Shown here: in pieces, positions 1-9,051 of the stretch
Numbering within the stretch: position 1 is the stretch's first letter
Layout of the letters: each line of letters starts with the position of its first letter
Assembly: GCA_902470835.1 (NCBI GenBank)
Contig: CABRHR010000068.1
Location: 1 to 10,970 of the forward strand
Source: an uncultured Collinsella sp.
GTDB lineage: Bacteria; Actinomycetota; Coriobacteriia; Coriobacteriales; Coriobacteriaceae
Direction: 5' to 3'
DNA length: 10,970 bases
Notes under the pieces: model-generated
The model's database searches: none
What the model was told of the DNA's origin: nothing
What the model saw: only the letters and a program-made list of their open reading frames with translations
Position numbers and translations under genes: made by a program

Positions 1-46
1 TACACTATCCTCTTCGTCGGCAGCGTCAGATGTGTATAAGAGACAG
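1..46 (+). other. Nextera i5-side adapter (artefact)
   Basis: This is library adapter, not genome. TACAC at 1-5 is the end of the P5 arm, TATCCTCT at 6-13 matches the Nextera S503 index, TCGTCGGCAGCGTC at 14-27 is the read-1 primer site, and AGATGTGTATAAGAGACAG at 28-46 is the 19-bp Tn5 mosaic end. Genomic sequence starts at 47. Known adapter structure is matched base for base, so confidence is very high. Confidence 0.99.
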
Positions 47-200
47 CCCCAACACAGCCGCAATGCACGTACGTCATTCATTATGCTGGAAACTGAAGGC
101 TTTACCAGAGTTTTTATCATTATTTGAACAATTTAGCAGGCAGAACCGCTGATGAAACGGTTTATCAATGTGAACGTCTTTTGGATGGAACGCGGTCGCC
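47..200. other. intergenic region downstream of the YitT gene
   Basis: This stretch is clearly richer in A+T than the rest of the window. It holds an 8-bp palindrome ACGTACGT at 67-74 and a small hairpin (AACCG/CGGTT arms), but no convincing terminator for the minus-strand gene that ends at 201. A plus-strand frame is open from the adapter junction to a TGA at 150-152, with a possible ATG at 63 (29 residues). It could be the tail of a cut-off gene, but it resembles no family I recognise and is too short to call. Confidence 0.4.
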
Positions 201-1091
201 CTACGCGCTAATGTCCTTGAATCCCTCGCCGAAGGCTTCCGTAACGTCAGCGACCGTCACAATGGCGTGAGGATCGCGCTCGCGCACGATCGTCTTGAGG
301 GTATTGAGCTCTCGACGGCTCACGATGACCATAATCACCGGCTTCTCGGCACCCGAATACATGCCAGTCGCCTTAAACTTGGTACAACCACGACCCAGAC
401 CATACATGATATCGGCAGCGATATCAGGGAACTTGTCCGAGATGATGAGTACCATACGGCGTTTGTTGCCACCATCGACCACGGCATCGATCACGTAGCC
501 GCTAATGACCATCGAAAGGCCTGCATACAGTGCGTTTTCGATTGAAAAGACCGGAGCCGACAGCGCACACACGGCAACATCGATCGCCATGACGGTCGAG
601 CCCACCGGCAGCGAGGTGTTACGCGAGATGATTTGGCCAATCGTGTCCGAGCCGCCGGTGTTGGCGCCAGCGCGCAACACCATGCCGTAACCGATACCCG
701 TAATAATGCCGCCCCACATGGCAGGGAGCATCAGGTCCGCATCCGCCAGAGGTGCTACAAACGGGGCGAACAGATCGGTAAAGAAGCCCAGCAGCACAAA
801 GCCCGTCGCGGTCTGCACCACGTAGAACATGCCGCCCTCACGCATAACGACCAGCAACAGCAAGGCGTTCATCACGATCGTCTGAATACCGACGGGAAGC
901 GATAGACCGCGCGATGCACCGACCGCCTGGATAATGGTGGCAAGGCCCGTAACGCCACCGGCGGCAAGGCCGTTGGGAATCAAAAACAGGTCGGTCGCAA
1001 TAGCGGCCAGAGCGCACCCCAACATAATCTGGGGCAGGTCGTGAAAAAAGTTCATCGAAAGAATGCGCTTGATGTCCAGACGATATGCCAT
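201..1091 (-). CDS. YitT family membrane protein with C-terminal DUF2179
   Basis: This is an integral membrane protein of the YitT/DUF161 family, whose substrate is not established. It is 296 aa from the chosen start. Hydrophobic helices fall at roughly residues 20-38, 68-84, 90-112, 123-140, 164-182 and 185-204. Family glycine motifs are visible: IPNGLAAGGVTG at 39-50 and GANTGGSDTIGQI at 142-154. A soluble DUF2179 domain (about 208-290) includes GRGCTKFKATGMYSG. The start at 1091 has GGAGG four bases upstream. A longer frame from an ATG at 1115 would begin inside a terminator-like hairpin and lacks a ribosome site, so I reject it. The gene lies downstream of secA-prfB on the same strand and stops at TAG. 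Family membership is secure; transport function is only a guess. Confidence 0.9.
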   Translation of the reverse strand: MAYRLDIKRILSMNFFHDLPQIMLGCALAAIATDLFLIPNGLAAGGVTGLATIIQAVGASRGLSLPVGIQTIVMNALLLLVVMREGGMFYVVQTATGFVLLGFFTDLFAPFVAPLADADLMLPAMWGGIITGIGYGMVLRAGANTGGSDTIGQIISRNTSLPVGSTVMAIDVAVCALSAPVFSIENALYAGLSMVISGYVIDAVVDGGNKRRMVLIISDKFPDIAADIMYGLGRGCTKFKATGMYSGAEKPVIMVIVSRRELNTLKTIVRERDPHAIVTVADVTEAFGEGFKDISA

Positions 1092-1103
1092 GCTGCCTCC
1101 CTC

Positions 1104-1132
1104 AAAAAAGCGCACCCCATCGGATGCGCTTT
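1104..1132 (-). terminator. terminator-like hairpin just before the YitT ribosome site
   Basis: In the minus-strand RNA an 11-bp stem (arm AAAGCGCATCC with GGGGTGCGCTTT, one U-G pair, 4-nt loop) is followed directly by six U residues at 1109-1104. This is a textbook intrinsic terminator. The YitT start codon is only 13 nt beyond the U-run, leaving no room for a promoter. It may simply end the secA-prfB transcript, or it may be an attenuator for the gene behind it. The stem in the plus-strand RNA lacks a U-run. Confidence 0.8.
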
Positions 1133-1171
1133 GAACTTCTTCTTGTATTCGATTCTACCGATTCGCCGGAC

Positions 1172-1212
1172 AAAAACCACCCCTGCGCAGGGTTTGCTCT
1201 GGATACAAACCC
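1172..1212 (-). promoter_or_regulatory. mutually exclusive hairpins in the prfB-YitT leader
   Basis: In minus-strand order, the arms GGGTTTG (1212-1206) and CAAACCC (1196-1190) form a 7-bp stem with a 9-nt loop. The last three bases of that stem also belong to the 12-nt palindrome CCCTGCGCAGGG (1192-1181), which is followed after four bases by five U residues (1176-1172). Only one of the two stems can form at a time. This is the arrangement of an anti-terminator/terminator pair, but a role is inferred from the layout alone. Confidence 0.4.
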
Positions 1213-1256
1213 GTCCAACCGTTGGGCTTAGCATCGGCTTGAAGCCGCCCGATGTT

Positions 1257-2404
1257 TTAGACCTCCGAGCCTTCTGCATCAGCGTTGCCGGTGGCCCAGC
1301 GATGGTAGCCAATAACAAACGGGTCCAGGTCGCCATCGTCAAGAACGGCCTCAACGTTGCTGGTCTCCACGCCCGAGCGCAGATCCTTGACCATCTGGTA
1401 TGGGTAGAGCACGTAGCTACGAATCTGGTTGCCAAAACCAATCGTGGTCTTGGGTCCGCGAATCTCATCGAGCGCCTCGGCGCGCTTTTCGAGCTCGATC
1501 TCGTACAGGCGAGCCTTGAGGATCTGCATGCACGCGGCCTTGTTCTGGATCTGGCTGCGCTCGTTTTGGCAGGTAACCACAATACCGCTGGGGAAATGCG
1601 TCACGCGTACGGCGGAGTCGGTGGTGTTGACGCCCTGACCGCCCGGGCCGCTCGCGTGGTACACGTCCACGCGGATGTCGTCGGGACTGATCTCGATGTC
1701 GATATCATCGGGTAGCACGGGGATGACCTCGACGCCGGCAAACGTGGTCTGGCGGCGCTTCTTGTCGTCGGTGGGGCTAATGCGCACCAAGCGGTGGACG
1801 CCGGCCTCGGCGCGCAACATGCCAAATGCGTCCTTGCCCTCGACGGTAAAGGTCGCGCGGTCAATGCCGATGATCTCGGCCGCGGGACAGTCGTTGATGG
1901 TGACCTTCCAGCCGCGACGCTGGCAGTACTTCATGTACATCTTAAAGAGCATGAAGGTCCAGTCCTGGGCCTCCAGACCACCCTGTCCGGGCTTGATGGT
2001 CACAATGGCATCGCCGTGATCGAACTCACCGGTAAACCAGCTCGAAAGCTCAAGCTCATCGATAGCGCGGGCCAGGCGTTCTGCCGTAGCGGCAGCCTCC
2101 TCGCGCAATGCGGCGGCGTCGGGGTCATCCCCCATCTCCTCGGCAAGCTCCAGCGCGGCGCGGGCATCGGAAAGCTCGCCGCGCGCGGTGTCCACGGCAG
2201 CGATATCTTCCTTGGTACGCGCGATCTCCTCCATGGTGGCACGGGCGGCGTCGGCGTCATCCCAAAAGCCGGGGGCCACGCTTTTAGCCTCGAGCTCGGT
2301 CACGCGCGTGCGCTTTTCGTCCAAATGGAGATACGACTCGACCTCGCCGAGCCGGTCCGCAAACGCGTCCAGCTCGGCGGGCGTTACCTCTAAAGCCTCA
2401 GCCA

Positions 2405-2405
<1 letters not shown>
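1257..2405 (-). CDS. prfB: peptide chain release factor 2
   Basis: RF2 recognises UAA and UGA in the ribosomal A site and triggers hydrolysis of peptidyl-tRNA. The product is 382 aa. It has an N-terminal helical domain (1-120), a PCRF domain, the stop-recognition loop at 210-212 and the catalytic GGQ at 255-257 within ASGPGGQGVN. Sequence around NTTDSAVRVTH and SQIQNK is typical of RF2 rather than RF1. The recognition tripeptide reads Ser-Pro-Thr where RF2 normally has Ser-Pro-Phe. The usual in-frame TGA of the programmed frameshift near codon 25 is absent: the frame runs straight through ESYLHLDEK. The start ATG overlaps the secA TAA by one base (TAATG), with AGGA eight bases upstream, so translation is probably coupled to secA. 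It stops at TAA. Confidence 0.97.
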
Positions 2406-5212
<2,807 letters not shown>

Positions 5213-5273
5213 GTGGTTTTCCTTTTTGGCCATCGCCCACGCCGTGCAGCTGCGGGCGAGTTAAACACAGATG

Positions 5274-5279
5274 ATTGTA
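5274..5279 (-). promoter_or_regulatory. possible -10 element for secA
   Basis: TACAAT on the minus strand matches five of six bases of the sigma-A -10 consensus and sits about 60 nt before the SecA start. No good -35 lies 16-18 bp further upstream, so the assignment is weak. Confidence 0.3.
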
Positions 5280-5338
5280 CTTTAGCCAAACAAGGCGCGG
5301 CCTATACGGTCGACCTCGACCGCCACGTAATAACTACG

Positions 5339-5441
5339 ACCAACCTGCCACAGTGGAACAGGTTAATTTTGGCAGGTTTTATCTAGCCAAACGCCGCCTC
5401 TCTGCCATTTGGTGCAATGGGGGCAGGTTGGTTTGCACCAA
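5339..5441. repeat. cluster of inverted GGCAGGTT repeats between rpmE and secA
   Basis: The segment contains ACCAACCTGCC (5339-5349) and its exact 11-bp reverse complement GGCAGGTTGGT (5422-5432), a further GGCAGGTT at 5371-5378 and a partial ACAGGTTAA near 5358. A separate perfect 9-bp inverted repeat TTGGTGCAA/TTGCACCAA (5409-5417 and 5433-5441) encloses the last GGCAGGTT copy. There is no gene here. Together with the secA upstream region (5213-5338) and the rpmE terminator it fills the 307 bp between secA and rpmE. It could be a regulator-binding array or a structured secA leader. Confidence 0.6.
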
Positions 5442-5442
5442 T

Positions 5443-5484
5443 AAAAAGAAAAGGGCCGCGCACCCAAACGGATGTACGGCCCTT
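5443..5484 (-). terminator. intrinsic terminator of rpmE
   Basis: In the minus-strand RNA a 15-position stem (AAGGGCCG...CGGCCCTT, loop GUUU, one mismatch and two G-U pairs) at 5484-5451 is followed by the U-rich tract TTCTTTTT at 5450-5443. It lies 35 bp past the rpmE stop codon. Confidence 0.88.
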
Positions 5485-5519
5485 ATGCCATGAATGCGAG
5501 TGATTCCGCGGCGAGCTAT

Positions 5520-5945
5520 TTACTCAGCAGCCTCGGTGGTCTCGGCCTCGGCAGCGGCCTCCTCGACGGGAGCCTCTGCGGGAGCCTCGGCGGCCTGCTT
5601 GGCAGCCTCCTCGGCAAACTTAGCAGCACGCTTAGCCTTCTCGGCAGCCTTAGCCTCAGCGGCGGCCTTGCGAGCAGCCTCGGCCTCAGCAGCCTTGGCG
5701 GCCTTGGCAGCCTTGGCCTCCTCGGCCTTCTTGAGCTGGGCGGCAGCGGCGCCACCGAACTTGTCGGCGAAGCGCTGGACGCGTCCACCGGTGTCGACGA
5801 ACTTCTGCTGGCCGGTGTAGAACGGGTGGCACTCGTTGCAAAGCTCGACCTTCATCTCGGACACGGTAGCGTGCGTCTTGAAGGTGTTGCCGCAGGAGCA
5901 CGTCACCGTGCACTCGACATACTGGGGATGGATACCCTGCTTCAT
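5520..5945 (-). CDS. rpmE: 50S ribosomal protein L31 with long Ala/Lys/Glu tail
   Basis: L31 is a small subunit-bridging protein of the large ribosomal subunit. Residues 1-64 are a complete zinc-type L31: Cys16, Cys18, Cys36 and Cys39 form the CxC...CxxC site, and HPFYTG and DTGGRVQRF are the family signatures. Another Cys is at 12. Residues 65-141 form a 77-residue extension made almost only of Ala, Lys, Glu and Arg, turning acidic towards the end. It is likely helical or disordered and more than doubles the usual length of about 65-90 aa. AAGGAG lies seven bases before the ATG, a promoter sits at 6030-6058 and a terminator follows. The zinc cysteines mark this as the zinc-replete paralogue rather than the YkgM/RpmE2 type. 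Confidence 0.96.
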   Translation of the reverse strand: MKQGIHPQYVECTVTCSCGNTFKTHATVSEMKVELCNECHPFYTGQQKFVDTGGRVQRFADKFGGAAAAQLKKAEEAKAAKAAKAAEAEAARKAAAEAKAAEKAKRAAKFAEEAAKQAAEAPAEAPVEEAAAEAETTEAAE

Positions 5946-5995
5946 GGTAGGACTCCTTATTGGTCAGGCGCTGGTTACCGATCAGCGCATAAGGC

Positions 5996-6016
5996 GTCTT
6001 GGTTTCCGACCAAGAC
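5996..6016 (-). promoter_or_regulatory. hairpin in the rpmE 5' untranslated region
   Basis: GTCTTGG and CCAAGAC form a perfect 7-bp stem with a 7-nt loop in the middle of the roughly 75-nt leader predicted from the promoter at 6030-6058. There is no U-run, so it is not a terminator. Leaders that control L31 synthesis are known in several phyla; whether this is one is inference. Confidence 0.45.
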
Positions 6017-6029
6017 AACAAACTCGGCT

Positions 6030-6058
6030 ATGGTACCACGGCGCCGCGCGTCCCACAA
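6030..6058 (-). promoter_or_regulatory. predicted sigma-A promoter of rpmE
   Basis: On the minus strand TTGTGG (6058-6053) and TACCAT (6035-6030) are separated by exactly 17 bp. A TG one base before the -10 gives an extended -10. The match is moderate (three and four of six bases) but the spacing is ideal and no better candidate lies before rpmE. Confidence 0.5.
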
Positions 6059-6181
6059 AAGGTTCACGGTCTTTGTGCAACGCGGCGTGACCAACCGTAG
6101 CGGACACGCACCCTGTTGCCCCTTCTCCCATGTTGCAGACGTGTAACGCCGCAGTAAGCACACCCCTTTTGGCGCCAGACA

Positions 6182-6204
6182 GGTACAATGATGAACACTG
6201 TACC
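6182..6204 (+). promoter_or_regulatory. dyad over a -10-like TACAAT upstream of the ACT gene
   Basis: GGTACA (6182-6187) and TGTACC (6199-6204) are perfect inverted arms with an 11-bp spacer. The left arm overlaps TACAAT (6184-6189), a good -10, about 62 bp before the ACT start. No clear -35 is seen. The layout suits an operator on a promoter that depends on an activator or is blocked by a repressor, but it could also be a 5'-end hairpin. Confidence 0.4.
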
Positions 6205-6251
6205 GTAGCGGAGCGCCCCGCGCGCACCGCAACCACGCGAAAGGGTTTCCC

Positions 6252-6539
6252 ATGGCCGAGATCTCGTCCTCCCGCATCGTCATCACCGTCCTTGGCAAGA
6301 ACCGCCCCGGCATCGTCGCCGGCGTCACCCGCGTTTTGGGCGAGGCCAACGTCGACATCCGCGACATCACGCAGTCCATTATCGAGGACATCTTCACCAT
6401 GACCATGCTGGCCGACACCGCCGAGTCCAAGCTCGACTTCGCCGAGCTGCAGAAGGCGCTGGCCGAGGCCGGCGAGCTTTCGGGCGTCAACGTGTCCATC
6501 CAGCGCGAGGACGTCTTTAACTTTATGTACCGCCTGTAG
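6252..6539 (+). CDS. ACT domain-containing protein (UPF0237 type)
   Basis: This is a 95-residue stand-alone ACT domain, a fold that binds amino acids or other small ligands. The sequence runs from the beta-strand RIVITVLGKNRPGIVAGV (8-25), with the ligand-loop glycine, through VDIRDITQSIIEDIFTMTML to a C-terminal QREDVFNFMYRL that matches the end of UPF0237 proteins. The start has AAGGG six bases upstream. In many Gram-positive genomes this protein precedes a DUF711/PFL-family gene; here the next gene, 77 bp on, is citrate synthase, with no terminator between. It stops at TAG. The family is clear; the ligand and partner are unknown. Confidence 0.92.
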   Translation: MAEISSSRIVITVLGKNRPGIVAGVTRVLGEANVDIRDITQSIIEDIFTMTMLADTAESKLDFAELQKALAEAGELSGVNVSIQREDVFNFMYRL

Positions 6540-6616
6540 CGAACAAGCCGCTCGGGGCAGCTTGACGTCATATCGTCCAAGCGCGCGGCCCCAAAGCGGA
6601 CCGGAGAGGAGCGCGC

Positions 6617-8035
6617 ATGGCCTACGACGCCAAGAAAATCTACTACCGCTTCGACGATCACCTGAGCCGCCTGGTTCTGGATTACGAGGCGAGCCGTCAG
6701 ATTTCGCCCGAAAGCGAAAACCTCTACCACGGCTTGCCGACCGATCCGTATGACGAGGGCCTGTTTGTCGAGCATAACGTCAAGCGCGGTCTGCGCAATG
6801 CCGACGGCTCGGGCGTGGTCGCGGGCCTTACCCGCATCTCGGACGTGCACGGCTACAACAAGGTCGACGGCAAAGTCGTGCCCGACCAGGGCAAGCTCAC
6901 GCTGCGCGGCTATAGCATCGAGGACCTGGTCAACAGCGCCCAGGCCGAGAATCGTTATGGCTACGAAGAGGTCGCCTACCTGCTCATCACGGGTTCGCTG
7001 CCCAACAAGGAGGAACTCGACGGCTTTTGCGAACGTCTGGGCGCCTTTAGGCATCTGAGCGACGAGTACGTCAAAGAGTTCCCCATGACCACGGTGTCGT
7101 CGAGCATCATGAATGTGCTTCAGCGCGCCGTGCTGCTGCTCTACGCCTTCGACGCCGAGCCCGACGCGATCACGCCAGAGCACGAGATCGACGTCGCCAT
7201 CTCCATGCTCGCCCGTCTTCCCCGCATCGCCGCATTCGCGCACATGGCGTCGGTCGCCAAGCGTCGCGGCTCCGAGGTGCACGTGCCGCACCCGACGCCC
7301 GGCCTTTCCACCGCCGAGACCATCCTGCAGGTGCTTCGCGGCGGCATGGCATTCACCCGCGACGAGGCCATGCTGCTCGACGTGATGCTCATGCTGCACG
7401 CCGAGCACGGCGGCGGTAACAACTCCACGTTCGCCTGCCGCGTGCTGTCCTCTTCGGCTACCGACCCGTACTCCGCCTACGCCGCGGCCATCGGTTCGCT
7501 CAAGGGTCCGCGCCATGGCGGCGCCAACGCCAAGGTCGTGTCGATGCACGAGGACATCCGCGCGCATGTTTCCAACTGGGAAAACGAGGACGAGGTCGCA
7601 GCCTACCTGGGCAAGATCCTCGACAAGCAGGCCTTCGACGGCACGGGCCTCATCTACGGCATGGGCCACGCCGTCTACACGCTGAGCGACCCGCGCGCCG
7701 AGGTCTGCCGCCATTACGCGCGCTCGCTGGCGGCCAAAAAGAACCTGGGCGAGGAATTCGCGCTCATCGAGCGCATCGAGCGCCTGGCCCCGCAGGTGAT
7801 GCGCGACCACGGCATGACCAAGCCCATCTGCGCCAACATCGACCTGTACACGGGCTTTATCTACAAGATGCTCGGTGTGCCCGAGACGCTCTTTACGCCG
7901 CTGTTCGCCGTCGCCCGCATGGCCGGCTGGTCGGCGCACCGCATGGAAGAGCTCTTCTGCGCGCACCGCATCATCCGCCCGGCTTATCGCCCGGTGATCG
8001 AGCCGCTGGAGTACAAGCCACTCGCCGATCGCTAA
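6617..8035 (+). CDS. citrate synthase (citrate/2-methylcitrate synthase family)
   Basis: The enzyme condenses acetyl-CoA with oxaloacetate to citrate, the entry to the oxidative or glutamate-forming branch of the TCA pathway. It is 472 aa, with a roughly 55-residue N-terminal extension before NVKRGLRN, as in clostridial-type citrate synthases. The catalytic triad is visible: His264 in LHAEHGGGNNST, His300 in KGPRHGGAN and Asp409 in ANIDLYTGF. GMGHAVYTLSDPR (348-360) and the substrate-binding Arg434 are also present. AGGAG lies five bases before the ATG. It is probably co-transcribed with the ACT gene and ends at a strong terminator. A 2-methylcitrate synthase cannot be excluded from sequence, but no prp genes are nearby. 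Confidence 0.95.
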   Translation: MAYDAKKIYYRFDDHLSRLVLDYEASRQISPESENLYHGLPTDPYDEGLFVEHNVKRGLRNADGSGVVAGLTRISDVHGYNKVDGKVVPDQGKLTLRGYSIEDLVNSAQAENRYGYEEVAYLLITGSLPNKEELDGFCERLGAFRHLSDEYVKEFPMTTVSSSIMNVLQRAVLLLYAFDAEPDAITPEHEIDVAISMLARLPRIAAFAHMASVAKRRGSEVHVPHPTPGLSTAETILQVLRGGMAFTRDEAMLLDVMLMLHAEHGGGNNSTFACRVLSSSATDPYSAYAAAIGSLKGPRHGGANAKVVSMHEDIRAHVSNWENEDEVAAYLGKILDKQAFDGTGLIYGMGHAVYTLSDPRAEVCRHYARSLAAKKNLGEEFALIERIERLAPQVMRDHGMTKPICANIDLYTGFIYKMLGVPETLFTPLFAVARMAGWSAHRMEELFCAHRIIRPAYRPVIEPLEYKPLADR

Positions 8036-8058
8036 GACGCAGACCGTTATAGAACCCG

Positions 8059-8098
8059 AGCGTGGCCAGGGCATCACCGCCCTCGGCCACGCTTTTTA
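8059..8098 (+). terminator. intrinsic terminator of the ACT-citrate synthase unit
   Basis: AGCGTGGCC and GGCCACGCT form a perfect 9-bp stem, extended by AGGGC/GCCCT past a one-base bulge, with a 6-nt loop. TTTTT follows at 8093-8097. Confidence 0.92.
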
Positions 8099-8122
8099 TG
8101 CCAGTAGAAAGGATCGCAGCGA

Positions 8123-8965
8123 ATGATTGTGTTTTCCGATATGGATGGAACGCTGCTGACGAGTGATAAGCAGATGAGCAACGCCACCTGGGCAATGCTC
8201 GACGAACTCGCTCGACGTGGGATTGAGTTTGTACCCTGCACGGGGCGTCCGCTGTCGGGCATCTTTGAGCCCATCCTCGCCCACCCCGCCGTACACTACG
8301 CGGTCTGCGCCAACGGTGCCAGCGTCTGGCAGCTCGAGGACGGTACGCCCACCGATACCTCACGTGCTACGCGCATTTTGAGCCGACCGCTCGACCGCGC
8401 CATCGCCCACCGCGTCCATAGCATTGCCGCCGGCCATGACGTCACCTTCGATATCTTCGCGGACGGGCAGTGCTTCCTCCCCCGCTCGCTCTACACGCGC
8501 CTGGACGAATTCTGCGGCGGCGACCCCCACATCGCGGCTTCGCTTAAGCGCACACGAACACCGATCGACATGGATATCGACAGCAAGATCGACGAGGTCG
8601 AGACGCTCGAACGCATCGCCATGTACTGGCACAACCCGGCCGATCGCGACGCCATCGCGGCGGCGCTCGACACGCTCGAAGGCATTGAGGTCACGCGTTC
8701 TTACACCATGAATATCGAGGTCATGGGCGAGGGCGCCACCAAGGGAACGGCCCTCACGTGACTATGCGAGCACCTGGGCGAGCGTCTCGCCGACGCCTGG
8801 GCGTTCGGAGACAACATCAACGACATCCCCATGCTGCAGGCAGCGGGCCACGGCATGGCCATGATCAACGCCGAGCCCGAGGACCGCGACGCCGCCGACG
8901 CCATCACCGAATACAACAACGACCACGACGGCGTCGCCCGCACCATCATGGCCGCCCTCGCCTAG
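8123..8965 (+). pseudogene. Cof-type HAD phosphatase with in-frame TGA
   Basis: The frame encodes a 280-codon HAD hydrolase of the Cof/subclass IIB group, which removes phosphate from sugar phosphates, FMN or similar metabolites. Motif I is DMDGT with Asp6 and Asp8, motif II is CTGR with Thr40, and motif III is Lys207. A TGA at 8759-8761 (codon 213) interrupts the frame. Exactly in phase behind it follow LCEHLGERLADAWAFGDNIND with motif IV Asp230 and Asp234, then normal sequence to a TAG at 8963-8965. Ending at the TGA would lose the magnesium-binding motif IV and give an inactive 212-residue protein. One G-to-A change from TGG (Trp) explains it. It could be a recent nonsense mutation, a sequencing error or readthrough. 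AAAGGA lies nine bases before the ATG. Confidence 0.85.
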
Positions 8966-8978
8966 CAGCAGCACCCGG

Positions 8979-9019
8979 CGGGGTAGCTAAAATAGCCCCG
9001 TCCCAAATTAGCTACCCCG
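8979..9019. repeat. palindromic intergenic element between convergent HAD genes
   Basis: CGGGGTAGCTAA (8979-8990) and TTAGCTACCCCG (9008-9019) are perfect 12-bp inverted arms around a 17-bp loop. The loop contains TAGCCCCG, which can pair with the left arm as an alternative. It sits where convergent transcripts meet, so a terminator role is expected. However, the A-run (9020-9024) is on the wrong side for either strand and no U-run follows the stem. It may be a Rho-independent stop without a tail, or a copy of a dispersed repeat. Confidence 0.6.
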
Positions 9020-9051
9020 AAAAACCGCAAGGAGTATCCCTAACTGCAGGA

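Noticed and set aside
63..211. Two tiny overlapping plus-strand frames (29 and 19 codons) joined by TGATG
   Set aside because: No ribosome site or family resemblance, and the second runs into the YitT gene end. The first could be the tail of a cut-off gene, but this cannot be supported.
1092..1115. Upstream ATG at 1115 for the YitT gene
   Set aside because: It lies inside the terminator hairpin and lacks a ribosome site, while the ATG at 1091 has GGAGG.
5213..5233. Upstream ATG at 5233 for secA
   Set aside because: No ribosome site precedes it, whereas AAGGA precedes the ATG at 5212 and the resulting N-terminus fits the family.
5975..8077. A 700-codon minus-strand frame across citrate synthase, the ACT gene and the rpmE promoter
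   Set aside because: It lies antisense to two well-supported genes and shows no recognisable domain.
9029..9034. AAGGAG ribosome-site-like sequence on the plus strand
   Set aside because: No start codon follows at suitable distance and no coding frame is present.
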